A DNA stretch of 64,000 bases from CAVVKW01 sp963761705 (GCA_963761705.1 CAVXHK010000001.1:1240001-1304000); one strand, 5' to 3'; positions 9,344-18,790 are shown, counted from the stretch's first letter. Program-made: numbers and translations. The notes: a model not told the origin generated them from the letters alone.

Positions 9344-11064
9344 CCGGCGGGGGTGACCCAGGCTTCGATAATCCGCGCTTCGGGGTCGTGGAGGGTGAAG
9401 TCGGCTTCGAGGGTGAGATCAGCTGGGATCGGGATGACCACGGAATTTCCCGCGTGGACGACGCCCGGGTCGTCCGCCAGGGGCTCGCCAGTCTCCGCGT
9501 CGCGGACGTGCGCAACGGCGAAGCGCTGCCGGACTGGGCGGTCGAGGAGAATGACAAGGGCTTGGCCGTCGGTGGCGGTGAAGGTGAGGTCGGAAGGCGG
9601 GAGGCCGGTGGCCACGGAGCCGTCGGTGAGTTCAGACGGGAGGTCGGCGATGCGGTGATCTTCGGGGAGCCGAAAGGTCAGCGAGATGTCGCGGATCTCG
9701 CCCGGGACGGTGACGGTAGCGACGCGCGGTTCCTCGGCGGGGCGGGTGAAGCGGCGTTCGTCGGCCCATTTGTTCGGGGCAGAGGCGACGAGCAGGTTGC
9801 CGGAGCGGAAGGCGGTTTCGTCGAAGGAGGCGGTGCGCATTTCGGAGTCGGCGAGGGTCTGCTTGAGGTATTTGGCGCGTTCCTTGAAATCGACTTTGGC
9901 GTCGGCGGGGAGGGCGGCGTCGATCCAAGCGGCGGCGCGGGTCCAATCCTCGGCGGGAACAAAGTTGATCGCCCGCATCGCGGGAACGGAAGTCGCAACG
10001 AGGCTGACGCCGAGCGCCGCGACGACCATGGCGCGGAGTGAAAAGGGCGCGAAGTCACGGAGTAGAGCACCTCCGGCGAAGAGTCCGGCGAAAGCGAACG
10101 GGACGGTGATGAAAGCCGCGACGCGAACCGGGGGGGATTGCAGGACGACGAGGATCGCGAAGGCCGCGGCGGAAGCGGCGGAAATGGTCGCCAGGGCGCG
10201 CGCGGTGGCGTCGCGGCGATTGGCCAGGACGAGCGCAACTGGCGTCACCGCGATGGCGGCAGCGAAGGCCAGGGTCGCTAGATTGCTGGCGGAGAAAAGG
10301 TAGAGTTTGACGGCGCGCAGGAGCCCCTCCCACGAGGCGAAATCGTTTTCGGCGTCACCTCGAAACTCGCCGTAGGCGGCGAGCAGCTGGGTGAGGACCG
10401 GCGCGTAGAGCAGCAGACTGATTCCGGCGGCACCGGCACCGGCAACGAGGGCTTCACGGCGACGAGTCACGGCCCAAATGATTGCCAACAGCGGTCCGCC
10501 GAAGAAGACGAACGACGGGACCGTGTAGACCCCGGAGACAACCGCCAGCGCGGTGAAGTTAATCCAAAACCGATGGTTCATCCGGAAGTAAGCGAGCGTT
10601 CCGATACTGGCTAGCAGGGCGAAGAGCGCGAGAAAACCGTAGCCGCGCGCCTCCATCGAGAGGGTCAGCATCTGCGGGGCGAAGGCCCAGAGTGCGAGAA
10701 AAATGCCCGCCTCGAGGTAGCGTCCGATGGCCATCGCTAAGAGAAGCATCACGACGGGAATGATGGCCGTCGCGAGGATGGCCAACAGGCGAACGCGCGC
10801 CGGATTTAGCGATTCGCGACCCGGGAGGACGCTGTTGAGAAGATTGAAAAAAATGTGATTCTTCGGAGCGCGGTAGTCGGTGACGACTCGGACGGGTCCC
10901 TTGCCGCTGAACGTCCCGATGGTGCCGAACTCGTCCGTCGAAAGCGAGTTGCTGGCCATTGCCCCCGCGATCTGTCCGGTCTGAAACAGAGCAAGAACCA
11001 TGAGAAAAATCCCCAGCACAACTTCCACCTTCAGCCAGGCGCGGACCCAGATTGGGACGGTCAT
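9340..11064 (-). CDS. GT39-like membrane protein with C-terminal beta domain
   Basis: This 574-aa membrane protein is coupled to the preceding GT39-like gene. It has an N-terminal helix, an acidic motif in the first external loop (SLSTDEFG, about residue 40) and about ten hydrophobic segments up to residue 360. The roughly 210-residue C-terminal half is soluble and beta-rich, and includes LTFTATDGQALVILLD; it looks like a sandwich or carbohydrate-binding fold, which is an inference. The STDE motif and topology support a GT-C glycosyltransferase, but overall similarity to named families is weak. Start ATG at 11064; no clear ribosome-binding site. Confidence 0.6.
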   Translation of the reverse strand: MTVPIWVRAWLKVEVVLGIFLMVLALFQTGQIAGAMASNSLSTDEFGTIGTFSGKGPVRVVTDYRAPKNHIFFNLLNSVLPGRESLNPARVRLLAILATAIIPVVMLLLAMAIGRYLEAGIFLALWAFAPQMLTLSMEARGYGFLALFALLASIGTLAYFRMNHRFWINFTALAVVSGVYTVPSFVFFGGPLLAIIWAVTRRREALVAGAGAAGISLLLYAPVLTQLLAAYGEFRGDAENDFASWEGLLRAVKLYLFSASNLATLAFAAAIAVTPVALVLANRRDATARALATISAASAAAFAILVVLQSPPVRVAAFITVPFAFAGLFAGGALLRDFAPFSLRAMVVAALGVSLVATSVPAMRAINFVPAEDWTRAAAWIDAALPADAKVDFKERAKYLKQTLADSEMRTASFDETAFRSGNLLVASAPNKWADERRFTRPAEEPRVATVTVPGEIRDISLTFRLPEDHRIADLPSELTDGSVATGLPPSDLTFTATDGQALVILLDRPVRQRFAVAHVRDAETGEPLADDPGVVHAGNSVVIPIPADLTLEADFTLHDPEARIIEAWVTPAG

Positions 11065-11428
11065 CGGGAGGGGAGCGGAGTCAGGCGTTTCAAGGTCTTG
11101 CAGAGGTTACCGAACGGCAATCCGGTCGCGAGAAATTCTTTTCACTCCCGGCGCGGCTTGACCGTTTCATGGGTGTGAGACACCGTGGCCGAGCATGAAA
11201 GCCGTTGCCGTCCGTGACCCGAGTCAGCGATTTGTCGACGGGGCAACGCGGATCGAGCTTGGTGAGTCAGCCTCGATCCCGCGGAACGAAGTGCCGCTTG
11301 CACCGGTTGGACCTTCGCGACTAGCTGACCGTGATCCACGTTGCTGACCTTGATTCCGGCTCCTTGGTTTCGCTGGTTGCCCGCACCGCCGTGAGCGAAG
11401 GGGTGTCGAGGCACTTTGTGACCGGGCG
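11065..11428. other. Intergenic region between divergent genes, possible decayed ORF
   Basis: This 364-base stretch separates the GT39-like operon (minus) from the Dus gene (plus) and must hold both promoters, although no convincing -35/-10 pair stands out. A 50-codon plus-strand frame at 11194-11346 starts MKAVAVRD and contains SRLAD, faintly like the N-terminus of glucose-1-dehydrogenase-type zinc alcohol dehydrogenases. It then stops and is probably either chance or a worn remnant. Confidence 0.25.
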
Positions 11429-12469
11429 ATGAGCGTGGTGAAGGAATGGGGCGCGGGTGGGCCGTTGCTGGCGTTGGCGCCGATGCAGGACGTGACGGAT
11501 TGGGCGTTTTGGCGGCTGACGGCGGGTTACGGTGCGGCGGACGTCTATTTCACGGAATACTTTCGGGTGCTGGAGACTTCGCGGTTGGATCGGGGAATCC
11601 TGCGGTCGGTCGTGGAGAATCCGACCGGTCGGCCGGCGGTGGCGCAGCTGATCGGGAGCGACGTGGCGGCGCTCGTGCGGACGGCGCGGGAGCTGGAGGA
11701 ACGGCACCCGGTCGCGGGGGTGGATCTCAATCTCGGGTGTCCTGCCCCGGTCGTTTACCGGAAATGCGCGGGAGGTGGCTTGCTGCGGGACTTGCCGCTG
11801 GTGGATCGAATTTTAGGGGAGCTTCGGGCGGCGATCCGGGGACGGTTTACGGTGAAGACGCGGGTGGGATTTGCGGAGGTCGGGGAGTTCGATGCGTTGC
11901 TGGAGGTGTTTGGGCGACACGAGATCGATCTTCTGTCGGTGCACGGGCGGACGGTGGCTGAGAAATATCGGCCGGCGGTGCATTACGATCGGATTGCGGA
12001 TGCGGTCGGGGCGATGCGGTGCCCGGTGCTGGCGAACGGGAACGTTGCGTCGGCGGAGGGGGCGGTCGCCATTTTGCAACGGACCGGCGCGGCTGGGCTG
12101 ATGGTCGGGCGTGGAGCAATCCGGAATCCCTGGATTTTCGCGCAGATCCGGCGGCGGTTGGCTGGCGGGACGGTGGAGCTGCCGACCGGGCGGGACGTGC
12201 TGGACTACGTGCGGGGGCTTTACGGATCGACGGCGTTAGCCGGGGTGAACGAGCGACAGCGGGTGCAGCGGGTCAAAAAGGTGATGAACTATCTCGCGCT
12301 GGGCGTCGAGCCGACGGGGCGGTTTTTGCACGAAGTGCGGCGGGCGCAGGGGGAGGGTGAGTTTTTTGCTTGGTGCGACGAATTTTTAGATCACGACGAG
12401 CCGATGCGCCTGGAGCCGTTTGATCTCGGTCTGCGAGACAGCGACGTGCTGGCTGGGGTGCACGGTTAG
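11429..12469 (+). CDS. tRNA-dihydrouridine synthase
   Basis: This FMN-dependent enzyme of the Dus family (COG0042) reduces specific uridines in tRNA to dihydrouridine. The 346-aa protein has the flavin-binding LAPMQDVTD start (residues 16-24), the LNLGCPAP motif near residue 101 with the following KCAGGGLLRD, the phosphate-binding VHGRTVAEKY and LANGNV segments, and the late GRGAIRNPWIF motif near residue 230. Which Dus subtype (A, B or C-like) it is cannot be settled; the layout is closest to DusB. It converges on lysA with 18 bases between the ends. Confidence 0.88.
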   Translation: MSVVKEWGAGGPLLALAPMQDVTDWAFWRLTAGYGAADVYFTEYFRVLETSRLDRGILRSVVENPTGRPAVAQLIGSDVAALVRTARELEERHPVAGVDLNLGCPAPVVYRKCAGGGLLRDLPLVDRILGELRAAIRGRFTVKTRVGFAEVGEFDALLEVFGRHEIDLLSVHGRTVAEKYRPAVHYDRIADAVGAMRCPVLANGNVASAEGAVAILQRTGAAGLMVGRGAIRNPWIFAQIRRRLAGGTVELPTGRDVLDYVRGLYGSTALAGVNERQRVQRVKKVMNYLALGVEPTGRFLHEVRRAQGEGEFFAWCDEFLDHDEPMRLEPFDLGLRDSDVLAGVHG

Positions 12470-12487
12470 CGAGGAGGCGATGGGGCG

Positions 12488-13777
12488 CTACGCGCCGGGG
12501 ATGGATTCGCCTTGGATGAGGTCGTCGTAGGTCTGGCGGGCGCGGATGGTGGTCCATTGATCGCCGTCGACGAGGATCTCGGGGAGGAGGGGGCGGCTGT
12601 TGTAATTGGACGCCATGACGAAGCCGTAGGCTCCGGCGCTGAGGAGCGCGAGGCGGTCGCCGGCGGCGGACTCGGGGAGATCGCGGTCCTGCGCAAAGAA
12701 GTCGCCGCTTTCGCAGACGGGGCCGACGACGTCCTGCTTGGTGAGGGCCGGAGTGGTGGGCGCGGTGAGCGGGTGGATCTCGTGGTGGCCCTCGTAAAGG
12801 GCGGGGCGAATGAGGTCGTTCATCGCCGCGTCGACGATGGTGAAATGTTTGGCCGGGGTGCGTTTGACGGAAACGACGGAGGTCACGAGGGCGCCCGCGT
12901 TGCCGACAAGGAAGCGGCCCGGTTCGAGCAGGATCTTCAGCTTGAGTGGCTTGAGCAGCGGGACGACGGCGGCGGCGTAAGACTCGGGGGTGATGCGGGA
13001 CGGGTGCGCGTCCCACCAGTCGGACGGACCACTCGCGAGGGCGTCGTCGTAAACGATACCGACGCCGCCGCCGATGCTGAAAAATTCGATATCGTGCGCG
13101 TCGCGAATCTCTTCGACCAGCGGGATGAGCTTCGTAATCGCCTCGGCGAATGGTGCCGTGTCGAGGATCTGCGAACCGATGTGGGTCTGGACGCCGACGA
13201 TGCGGAGGTGATCCATCTTTGCGGCGGCGCGGTAGACGTCGGCAGCGCGGTCGAGGCCGATGCCGAACTTGTTCTGGCTCTTGCCGGTGGAGATGTATTT
13301 GTGCGTGCCGGCGTCGACGTTTGGGTTGACGCGGATCGCAACGGGGGCGCGGACATTTCGCTCCGCGGCGATGGCGTTAATCTGGGAGAGTTCCTCCTCG
13401 CCCTCGACGTTGAAGGAGTGGATGCCGTGCTCGAGGGCGTATTCGATCTCGGCACGGGTCTTGCCAACGCCGGCGAAGGTGCAGCGATCGGAGCGCCCGC
13501 CGGCTTGGAGAACGCGGAAAAGTTCGCCGCCGGAAACGAGGTCGAAGTCGGCTCCTTCGGAGGCGAGTAAGTTCAGGATGGCGAGGTTCGAGTTCGCCTT
13601 GAGCGCGTAGCAGATGCGGTGGTCGAGCTCGTGAAGCGCGCGATCGAGGCGACGGTAATTTTCCCGAATCGTGTTCGCGGAATAGACGTAGGCGGGCGTG
13701 TCGACGGCGTCGGCGATGGCGGAAAGAGACGTGTCTTCGCAGTGAAGACCACCGTTGAGATAGCGGAATTGATGCAC
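12488..13777 (-). CDS. lysA: Diaminopimelate decarboxylase
   Basis: LysA is the PLP-dependent enzyme that converts meso-diaminopimelate to L-lysine, the last step of lysine synthesis. The 429-aa fold-type III protein shows the PLP lysine in CYALKANSN (about residue 58), the SGGELFR motif, VRVNPNVDAGTHKYISTGK, the glycine-rich FSIGGGVGI phosphate site, the LLEPGRFLVGNAG segment and the catalytic-cysteine CESGDFFA region. The length is typical. It is followed on the same strand, further upstream in the DNA, by a small membrane protein and the CCA enzyme, with no obvious functional link. Confidence 0.95.
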   Translation of the reverse strand: MHQFRYLNGGLHCEDTSLSAIADAVDTPAYVYSANTIRENYRRLDRALHELDHRICYALKANSNLAILNLLASEGADFDLVSGGELFRVLQAGGRSDRCTFAGVGKTRAEIEYALEHGIHSFNVEGEEELSQINAIAAERNVRAPVAIRVNPNVDAGTHKYISTGKSQNKFGIGLDRAADVYRAAAKMDHLRIVGVQTHIGSQILDTAPFAEAITKLIPLVEEIRDAHDIEFFSIGGGVGIVYDDALASGPSDWWDAHPSRITPESYAAAVVPLLKPLKLKILLEPGRFLVGNAGALVTSVVSVKRTPAKHFTIVDAAMNDLIRPALYEGHHEIHPLTAPTTPALTKQDVVGPVCESGDFFAQDRDLPESAAGDRLALLSAGAYGFVMASNYNSRPLLPEILVDGDQWTTIRARQTYDDLIQGESIPGA

Positions 13778-13827
13778 GCTTTAATTTTAGCGGAAGCCAG
13801 ACGGGTGGGGGAAATTAAATCCCGCGC

Positions 13828-14139
13828 CTACGCGCGGCGAAGCTCGTCGGCGACGTCGGCAACCTCTTTGCGATGGGCCTCGGTGAGCGGCTCACCCTTC
13901 CCGCGTCCGTATTTGTCGTCCAAGTGAATGAGGCGCCCGCGCGTGGCTTCGAGTTCCGGGTTGTTGAGAATCGGGTTGTGAAGGAGAGCCCGATACTCCT
14001 TGAAATCTCCCGTTCCGTCCGCGGCCCGCTGGATGATCACGATGAACTCCGTCCGGTCGACTCCGTGGTTCCGTTTCGCGCGGAAGATCAAGTAGGCGAT
14101 CACGAGCGCGAGCAGGATGAACACGATTGTCGATGCCAT
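13828..14139 (-). CDS. Hypothetical single-pass membrane protein
   Basis: I do not recognise this 103-aa protein. It begins MASTIVFILLALVIAYLIF, one N-terminal transmembrane helix, followed by a charged cytosolic part with a DKYGRGKGEPLTEAHRKE segment and a predicted helical end. An upstream in-frame ATG would add 14 residues that weaken the N-terminal helix, so I prefer the inner ATG. It lies between cca and lysA on the same strand with short gaps (48 and 50 bases), which suggests one transcript. Confidence 0.6.
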   Translation of the reverse strand: MASTIVFILLALVIAYLIFRAKRNHGVDRTEFIVIIQRAADGTGDFKEYRALLHNPILNNPELEATRGRLIHLDDKYGRGKGEPLTEAHRKEVADVADELRRA

Positions 14140-14187
14140 GAGTAGAAATAGACATGAAGCGGAGGCGTCCGCAACGCGCATTTTCCG

Positions 14188-15498
14188 CTACTTTGCCTCG
14201 ACCACGTCCCGCAACCAGTCGAGCGCGGCAGCGCGGTCGGCAAACGCGCCTTCGAGCTGGGCGGTGTGCGCGGTGTCGAGGATCTGCTTGAACGGGGGGC
14301 CGGGCCTCAGCCCGAGTTGGATGAGGTCGTGGCCAGTCACGAACGGCGGTGGGACGAGCGGCTCGTTGGCAAATTCTTCCCGTTTCTCGATGAGGAACAC
14401 GTGGTTATCGAGCATCCCGTGGCTCGACGAGCAGTCGACACGGTGCAGCTCCAGCTCATCGTCGATCGTCTCGCGGTCAAGAAAGCGCTTCAACTTGGCG
14501 ACCCGCATATTTCGGACGTCCTTGAAGGCCATGTGATTCCGAACGAGGGCGATCACGTCGTCGATTTGGTTATTGGAAAATCGGAGGCGGCGCAGGATGC
14601 CAGACGCCATGTCGGCCCCGACGTGTTCATGGCCATTGAAGCGGATGCGGCCGGTTTCGTCGGTAAAGGACGTTGGTGGCTTGCCGATGTCGTGGAAGAG
14701 GACGCCGAGCGCAAGGGCGGGGGAGACCGCGGGTGGGAGGAGTTCCAGCATGATGCGGGTGTGCACAAACACGTCGCCTTCGGGGTGAAACTCCGGCGGT
14801 TGCTCGCAGCCACGGAGGTCGGCGACTTCGGGGAGGAGGAGGCGCAGCAGCCCGCTGGAATCGAGGAGGTCGAATCCGCGGACCCGCTGGGGTGAGGTGA
14901 AAATTTTGACCAGCTCGTCGCGAATCCGCTCCGGGCTGACGACGTGGATCTCCGGGGCTGACTTGAGCACGGCGTCCCAGGTCGCCGGGTCGATCTCGAA
15001 GTCGAGCGTGGCGGCGAAACGGACGGCGCGCAGGATGCGGAGCTTGTCCTCGGCGATGCGCTCGGCCGGGTCACCGATCGCGCGGAGCGTGCGGGACTCC
15101 AGGTCGGCCACGCCGCCGACGTGGTCGATGACGCGTTCGCCGACGGGATCGAAGAAGAGGCCGTTGACCGTGAAGTCGCGGCGGCGGGCGTCGTTCTTGG
15201 CGTCGCTGAACTCGACCGTATCCGGGCGGCGCCCGTCGAGGTAGCCGCCCTCGGTGCGGAAAGTGGCGATTTCGAATTGCTGGCCGTGCTCCACGACGAT
15301 CATCACACCAAACTGCGCGCCGACCGGGATCGTCCGACGGAAAAGACCGGCGACCTCCTCTGGCCGCGCGTCGGTCGCGATGTCGATGTCGTGGGCCGGG
15401 ACACCGCGCAGCCGATCGCGGACGCAGCCACCGGCGAAGTAAGCGACGTGCCCGGCCTCGCGGAGGCGTCGGACGATGGCGGTGGCGGTGGCGAGCAT
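14188..15498 (-). CDS. cca: CCA tRNA nucleotidyltransferase
   Basis: This class II CCA-adding enzyme or poly(A) polymerase family protein has 436 aa and repairs or adds the 3' CCA of tRNAs. The nucleotidyltransferase head has GGCVRDRLRG and the metal-binding DIDIATDA (residues about 24-46), then RRDFTVNGLFFDP and the RILRAVRFAA segment. The C-terminal half carries an HD-type domain (LGVLFHDIGKPPTSF, about residue 255), as in bacterial CCA enzymes with phosphohydrolase activity. Whether it adds CC, A or all three bases cannot be decided by eye. Confidence 0.9.
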   Translation of the reverse strand: MLATATAIVRRLREAGHVAYFAGGCVRDRLRGVPAHDIDIATDARPEEVAGLFRRTIPVGAQFGVMIVVEHGQQFEIATFRTEGGYLDGRRPDTVEFSDAKNDARRRDFTVNGLFFDPVGERVIDHVGGVADLESRTLRAIGDPAERIAEDKLRILRAVRFAATLDFEIDPATWDAVLKSAPEIHVVSPERIRDELVKIFTSPQRVRGFDLLDSSGLLRLLLPEVADLRGCEQPPEFHPEGDVFVHTRIMLELLPPAVSPALALGVLFHDIGKPPTSFTDETGRIRFNGHEHVGADMASGILRRLRFSNNQIDDVIALVRNHMAFKDVRNMRVAKLKRFLDRETIDDELELHRVDCSSSHGMLDNHVFLIEKREEFANEPLVPPPFVTGHDLIQLGLRPGPPFKQILDTAHTAQLEGAFADRAAALDWLRDVVEAK

Positions 15499-15608
15499 GG
15501 TGGCGGTAGGACTTTCCCCGTTGAGAAGGTAAGCTGGGACAGCGGGCGGTTGCGAAGCGTATTTCGGACCCGCGGGTCGAGGGAGAGCCGGGACGTCCGC
15601 GGGTCCCT

Positions 15609-16503
15609 TTGGAAACGATCTTTGGAGTTGACGACGCTGCCGATGCCGCCGGGGTGGGAGCGTTGGGGGACGCGGCGCTGGTCAAATCGCTGGACGCCGC
15701 TCTCGCGCGCGATTGGTCCGGTTTTTTAAAACGAACTCTGGCCTCGACCCCGCGACGCACATCGGCCCCGATGACGCGCATTTCGAATTTGAAGCCGGGG
15801 ACCGGCCCGTCGACGTCCGGGTGGCCTCGGCACCGTGCCTGAGCGGCGAAAAGCTCACGCTTCGTTTACTGCCGCGCACTCGCATCGAGATGGGACTGCC
15901 CGAACTCGGCATCGCCGACGCGGACCTCCAGAAGCTCCGCGACTGACTCGGCGACATCAGCGGCATGTTGCTGGTGACCGGTCCCACGGGCAGTGGCAAG
16001 ACGTCCACGCTGCACGCGCTGCTGCGGGAGATGAAACTGGAGAGCCGGTGCGACATCACGATCGAGGACCCGGTCGAATACCGCGCGGAGGGCGTGAACC
16101 AGATCGCGGTGTCGTTGGCGTTCGTGATCGATCAGCGCTTGGTGCGGACTCTCTGCCCGGATCGCAAAAAGGCTACCTCACCGGACGCGACCGACGCTCG
16201 CTGGCTGCGACGCGTGGGTGCTGGAGACCTGGAGTCCGGGTGGGAAGCCCGGGGCTGCGAGGTGTGCCATGACACGGGCTACACTGGGCGCACCGGGGTG
16301 TTCGAGGTGGTGCCGGTGGACGAGGAGATTTACGACGTGGTGCTCGGGGGTGGGGACGAACACGCGTTGCGAGCGAAGTTCCGCCAACTCGGCGTCGGTT
16401 CGTTGCTCGCTGACGGCCTCGACAAACTTGCACACGGCATCAAGAGCGTTTCCGAATTGCGCGACCTCGGGGGCCGAGACCACGTGGAGCGCGCGACGCC
16501 CTG
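15609..16503 (+). pseudogene. Broken PilB/GspE-type secretion ATPase
   Basis: This is a remnant of a type IV pilus or type II secretion assembly ATPase. The readable part runs in one frame from about 15713: VDVRVASAPCLSGEKLTLRL, then an in-frame TGA (15944-15946), then GMLLVTGPTGSGKTSTLHAL (Walker A), ITIEDPVEYRAEGVNQI, and the zinc-site pieces RLVRTLCPDRKK and GCEVCHDTGYTGRTGVFEVV. Roughly 90 residues between GVNQIAV and RLVRTLCP are missing, which removes the Asp and His boxes and Walker B. The 5' part (from about 15609) is in a different frame and hard to recognise. It cannot make a working ATPase. Confidence 0.85.
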
Positions 16504-16561
16504 AGGTGCCGGCGGACCGCACGGGCGAAGCGTTCGGCAATCCTCCGGGGTTCGGAGGCGA

Positions 16562-16747
16562 TCAGAGCCGGGCGATTTTCGACCGGATTTCGTCTTTCGA
16601 TTTCCCGATCTTCTGCTGGAGGCGACCCAGGAGTTCGTCGTCCTTCCCATCCGCGAAGGTGAGGTCATCGTCGGTGAGGTCGGCGTATTGCTGCTTCAGC
16701 TAGCCTTTGATTTCGTTCCAAGAGCCTTTGAATTCGAGTTTGTTCAT
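16562..16747 (-). pseudogene. CsbD-like stress protein with in-frame amber stop
   Basis: The frame starts ATG and reads MNKLEFKGSWNEIKG, hits TAG at 16700-16702, then continues without a shift through LKQQYADLTDDDLTFADGKD and DELLGRLQQKIGKSKDEIR to a TGA. Removing the stop gives a complete 61-residue CsbD-like protein, the small, abundant general-stress family whose members have W-x-(Q/E)-x-KGK-(V/L)-K-(E/Q) and LTDDDL at these places. The amber stands where Lys (AAG) is expected, a single-base change. It may be a recent nonsense mutation or a sequencing error. Confidence 0.72.
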
Positions 16748-16844
16748 AGACTGCCTGATCGGATCCCGTGGGGTTTCCGGTTGTCGGGTCCTCGTGGAAA
16801 TCGGGCCGCGGGCGGGACAACCTCTGCTCCGTCCGGCGGGACCT

Positions 16845-17594
16845 TCAGTCGGACTCTTCCGGCGCGACGAGGACCTGGATGGCACGGGGGATCGCCTCGA
16901 ACTCGATCGGTGTGCGCCCGCCGATCTTACCGTCGATGGTAACATCCTCGGCCGGCTCGCAGGTGATCTCGACGCGGCGGCCCTTGAAGTCGTCCGGCTC
17001 GCCGGCGCCGCGAGCGAAGACGGACGCGACGATCGTGGCGCGGGTACGGGGTTGGATCGGCGGGCGGTCGGCGAGGCGGTCGAGGGCGCAAAGTTGGCGG
17101 CGGTTAAGGCGGGCGGTCGCGCGGAGGCCCTGGATCTCGTCGAGGAGGGCGGTGATGCCGTTTTCCTGAAGCGAGAGAAGATCGCCGGGGAGCAGGCGGC
17201 GGCCGAGCCAGAGGCCATCGCGGATGCGGGTGAAGGGGGCGGCGCTGTCGGTGGCGCGTTTCCACCCGTTGTAGAGGCTGGCACCGAGAAGCACGGGGGC
17301 AAGAAAGAGTTTGATGGGCATCGGGAGCCGGCCCCGCGTGGATTTGAAGAGAAAAGCAGCCAGCCGCGCACGGAAAGAATCGGCGTGTCCGTCGATGGAG
17401 AGGTGGGTGTTGCACTCCCGTTGCATGGAGAGGTGCACGGCGGTGCGGTTTTCGATTTGTTGAACCTTGGCGCTGTCCCGCGAGGTGATGATCCAGACAC
17501 GGCAGCTCGGTTCGAGTTCGGCGATGGCCATGGGGCGGGCGCGAAGACGCTCGTCCCCGCCCACCGGGATCACCATCCGTTCGCCCTCCTTCAA
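16845..17594 (-). pseudogene. Chimeric ORF built from PPOX-like, DSP-like and DAGK-like pieces
   Basis: This open frame of 249 codons is a patchwork. Residues about 15-85 (RLRARPMAIAELEPS, WIITSRDSAKVQQI, THLSIDGHADSF) match the general-stress pyridoxamine-5'-phosphate-oxidase-like family but lack its N-terminus and end. Residues about 90-150 (MPIKLFLAPVLLGASLYNGW, RIRDGLWLGRRLLPGD, ENGITALLDE) look like the start of a dual-specificity-phosphatase-type membrane protein without its catalytic Cys loop. Residues about 205-249 (VEITCEPAEDVTIDGKIGG, EAIPRAIQVLV) look like the C-terminal beta domain of a diacylglycerol kinase. I read it as three genes fused by deletions and probably non-functional. 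Confidence 0.6.
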
Positions 17595-17608
17595 TAGCTC
17601 GACGAGAG

Positions 17609-17974
17609 GTGATCGAGCATTCGGACGCGTCGCTCGAGGAGATTGCCGGTCAGTTCGGAAACAAGGTGCTCGACTCCGCGGCGCTGCTCACGGAACCGCT
17701 CCTGGGCAGCCGATCGCCGTGGCGAAATCTTTGTCTGAAGGTCATCGCGGCGGGTCCGGACCTCGCGCGGCTCGTGAAGGTGGCGGATTACTTGGAACGA
17801 ATCGACGTCGGCGGACCGGACGGCGACGAGGCGCGGCGGGAGGCCGATTGTTTTCTCCGGGAACTTCGCTGCCAGCCTTTGCCGCCAAAAGCGAACGGTG
17901 CCGCGGAGCTGCTCGAATGGACGTGCCGGGCCGGACAGGGTGACCGGCGGGAGCACGGAGCCGCCGCGCCGTGA
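17609..17974 (+). pseudogene. Possible HD-domain (RelA/SpoT-like hydrolase) fragment
   Basis: This 121-codon frame from a GTG reads VIEHSDASLEEIAGQFG, then VLDSAALLTEP, and later LARLVKVADYLERID. The order (I-E-h-S/T-D, LEEI-x-x-x-FG, LTE, and V-K-x-A-D-x-L) resembles the middle of HD-type guanosine polyphosphate hydrolases. The N-terminal HD residues and the first helices are missing and the tail is unlike the family. It lies in a stretch of decayed genes, so a fragment is more likely than a functional short protein. The family assignment is tentative. Confidence 0.38.
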
Positions 17975-18026
17975 GTCTCCGCCTCCCGGTCGAGCTCGAC
18001 CGGATTGCGGGCCAGGCGGGGAGCAC

Positions 18027-18701
18027 TCAGCCGAAGTCTTCGGTCACGATCCTTCGGCCGTCGACGCCGAGGGATTCCAAAGCCTCCGAGAGTTCTTCGA
18101 CCATTTTGTCGGGTCCGCAGATGTAAAAATTTTGCTCAAAATTCACGATCTCGCTTTTCAAAAGATTGCGATCGATCCGCTGGATTTCGCCCTTCGCGTC
18201 GGCTTCGGCGGTGTAAAGCAACCGCAGGCGATCGCCGAGCATTTCGCGAAACTCGGCCTCCAGGAACGCATCGCGCGGCGTCTGGTTGCTGAACCAAAGC
18301 TCGCAACCGTCGAGTTCGTCGGAGTCGTGCAGGCTCCGGAGGATTGCGATGAATGGCGTGACGCCCGCCCCGCCCGCGAGAAAAATGCCGGGGCCTTGAT
18401 GCGTGATTGCGCCCCAAGCGTCCCCGATTTCGAAGACGTCGCCGACGTCATAAGATTGCAGTCGATCGGTCACGCCCTCGTGGTCGGGGTAGATCTTGAT
18501 CGTCAACTCCAAGTCCGGGTCCGCTGGGAGTGAGGTGAACGTAAAGGGGCGTTTCTCGTCCGCGAGGTCGCCGGCCTTCGGGAGGGCCAGTTCGGTCGCC
18601 TGCCCGGGTTCGAATTCGAAGCCGGCCGGTTTCTCGACGCGGAATCGCTTCACGTTGTGGTTGAGCATTTCGGTGGCGAGGATCTTGACTTCGTAACTCA
18701 T
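18027..18701 (-). CDS. FAD-binding oxidoreductase (ferredoxin reductase type)
   Basis: This 224-aa flavoprotein belongs to the ferredoxin-NADP reductase superfamily. It has the N-terminal FAD-binding barrel with KRPFTFTS (about residues 50-57), the GDVFEIGDAWGAI turn, the NAD(P)-binding GIFLAGGAGVTPFIAIL motif near residue 107 and the C-terminal FYICGPDKMVEEL motif. There is no 2Fe-2S domain, so it must hand electrons to a separate partner. It is a single gene, divergent from the acyltransferase, with 89 bases between the starts. Substrate unknown. Confidence 0.83.
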   Translation of the reverse strand: MSYEVKILATEMLNHNVKRFRVEKPAGFEFEPGQATELALPKAGDLADEKRPFTFTSLPADPDLELTIKIYPDHEGVTDRLQSYDVGDVFEIGDAWGAITHQGPGIFLAGGAGVTPFIAILRSLHDSDELDGCELWFSNQTPRDAFLEAEFREMLGDRLRLLYTAEADAKGEIQRIDRNLLKSEIVNFEQNFYICGPDKMVEELSEALESLGVDGRRIVTEDFG

Positions 18702-18790
18702 GCGAACGATTCGCTGGCCGCGGGGCTCGGGGATGCTTCGTTTGTGGTATCCGCACTCGCCGCCCCGCCATTTTGGTGGAAAATATCGGC

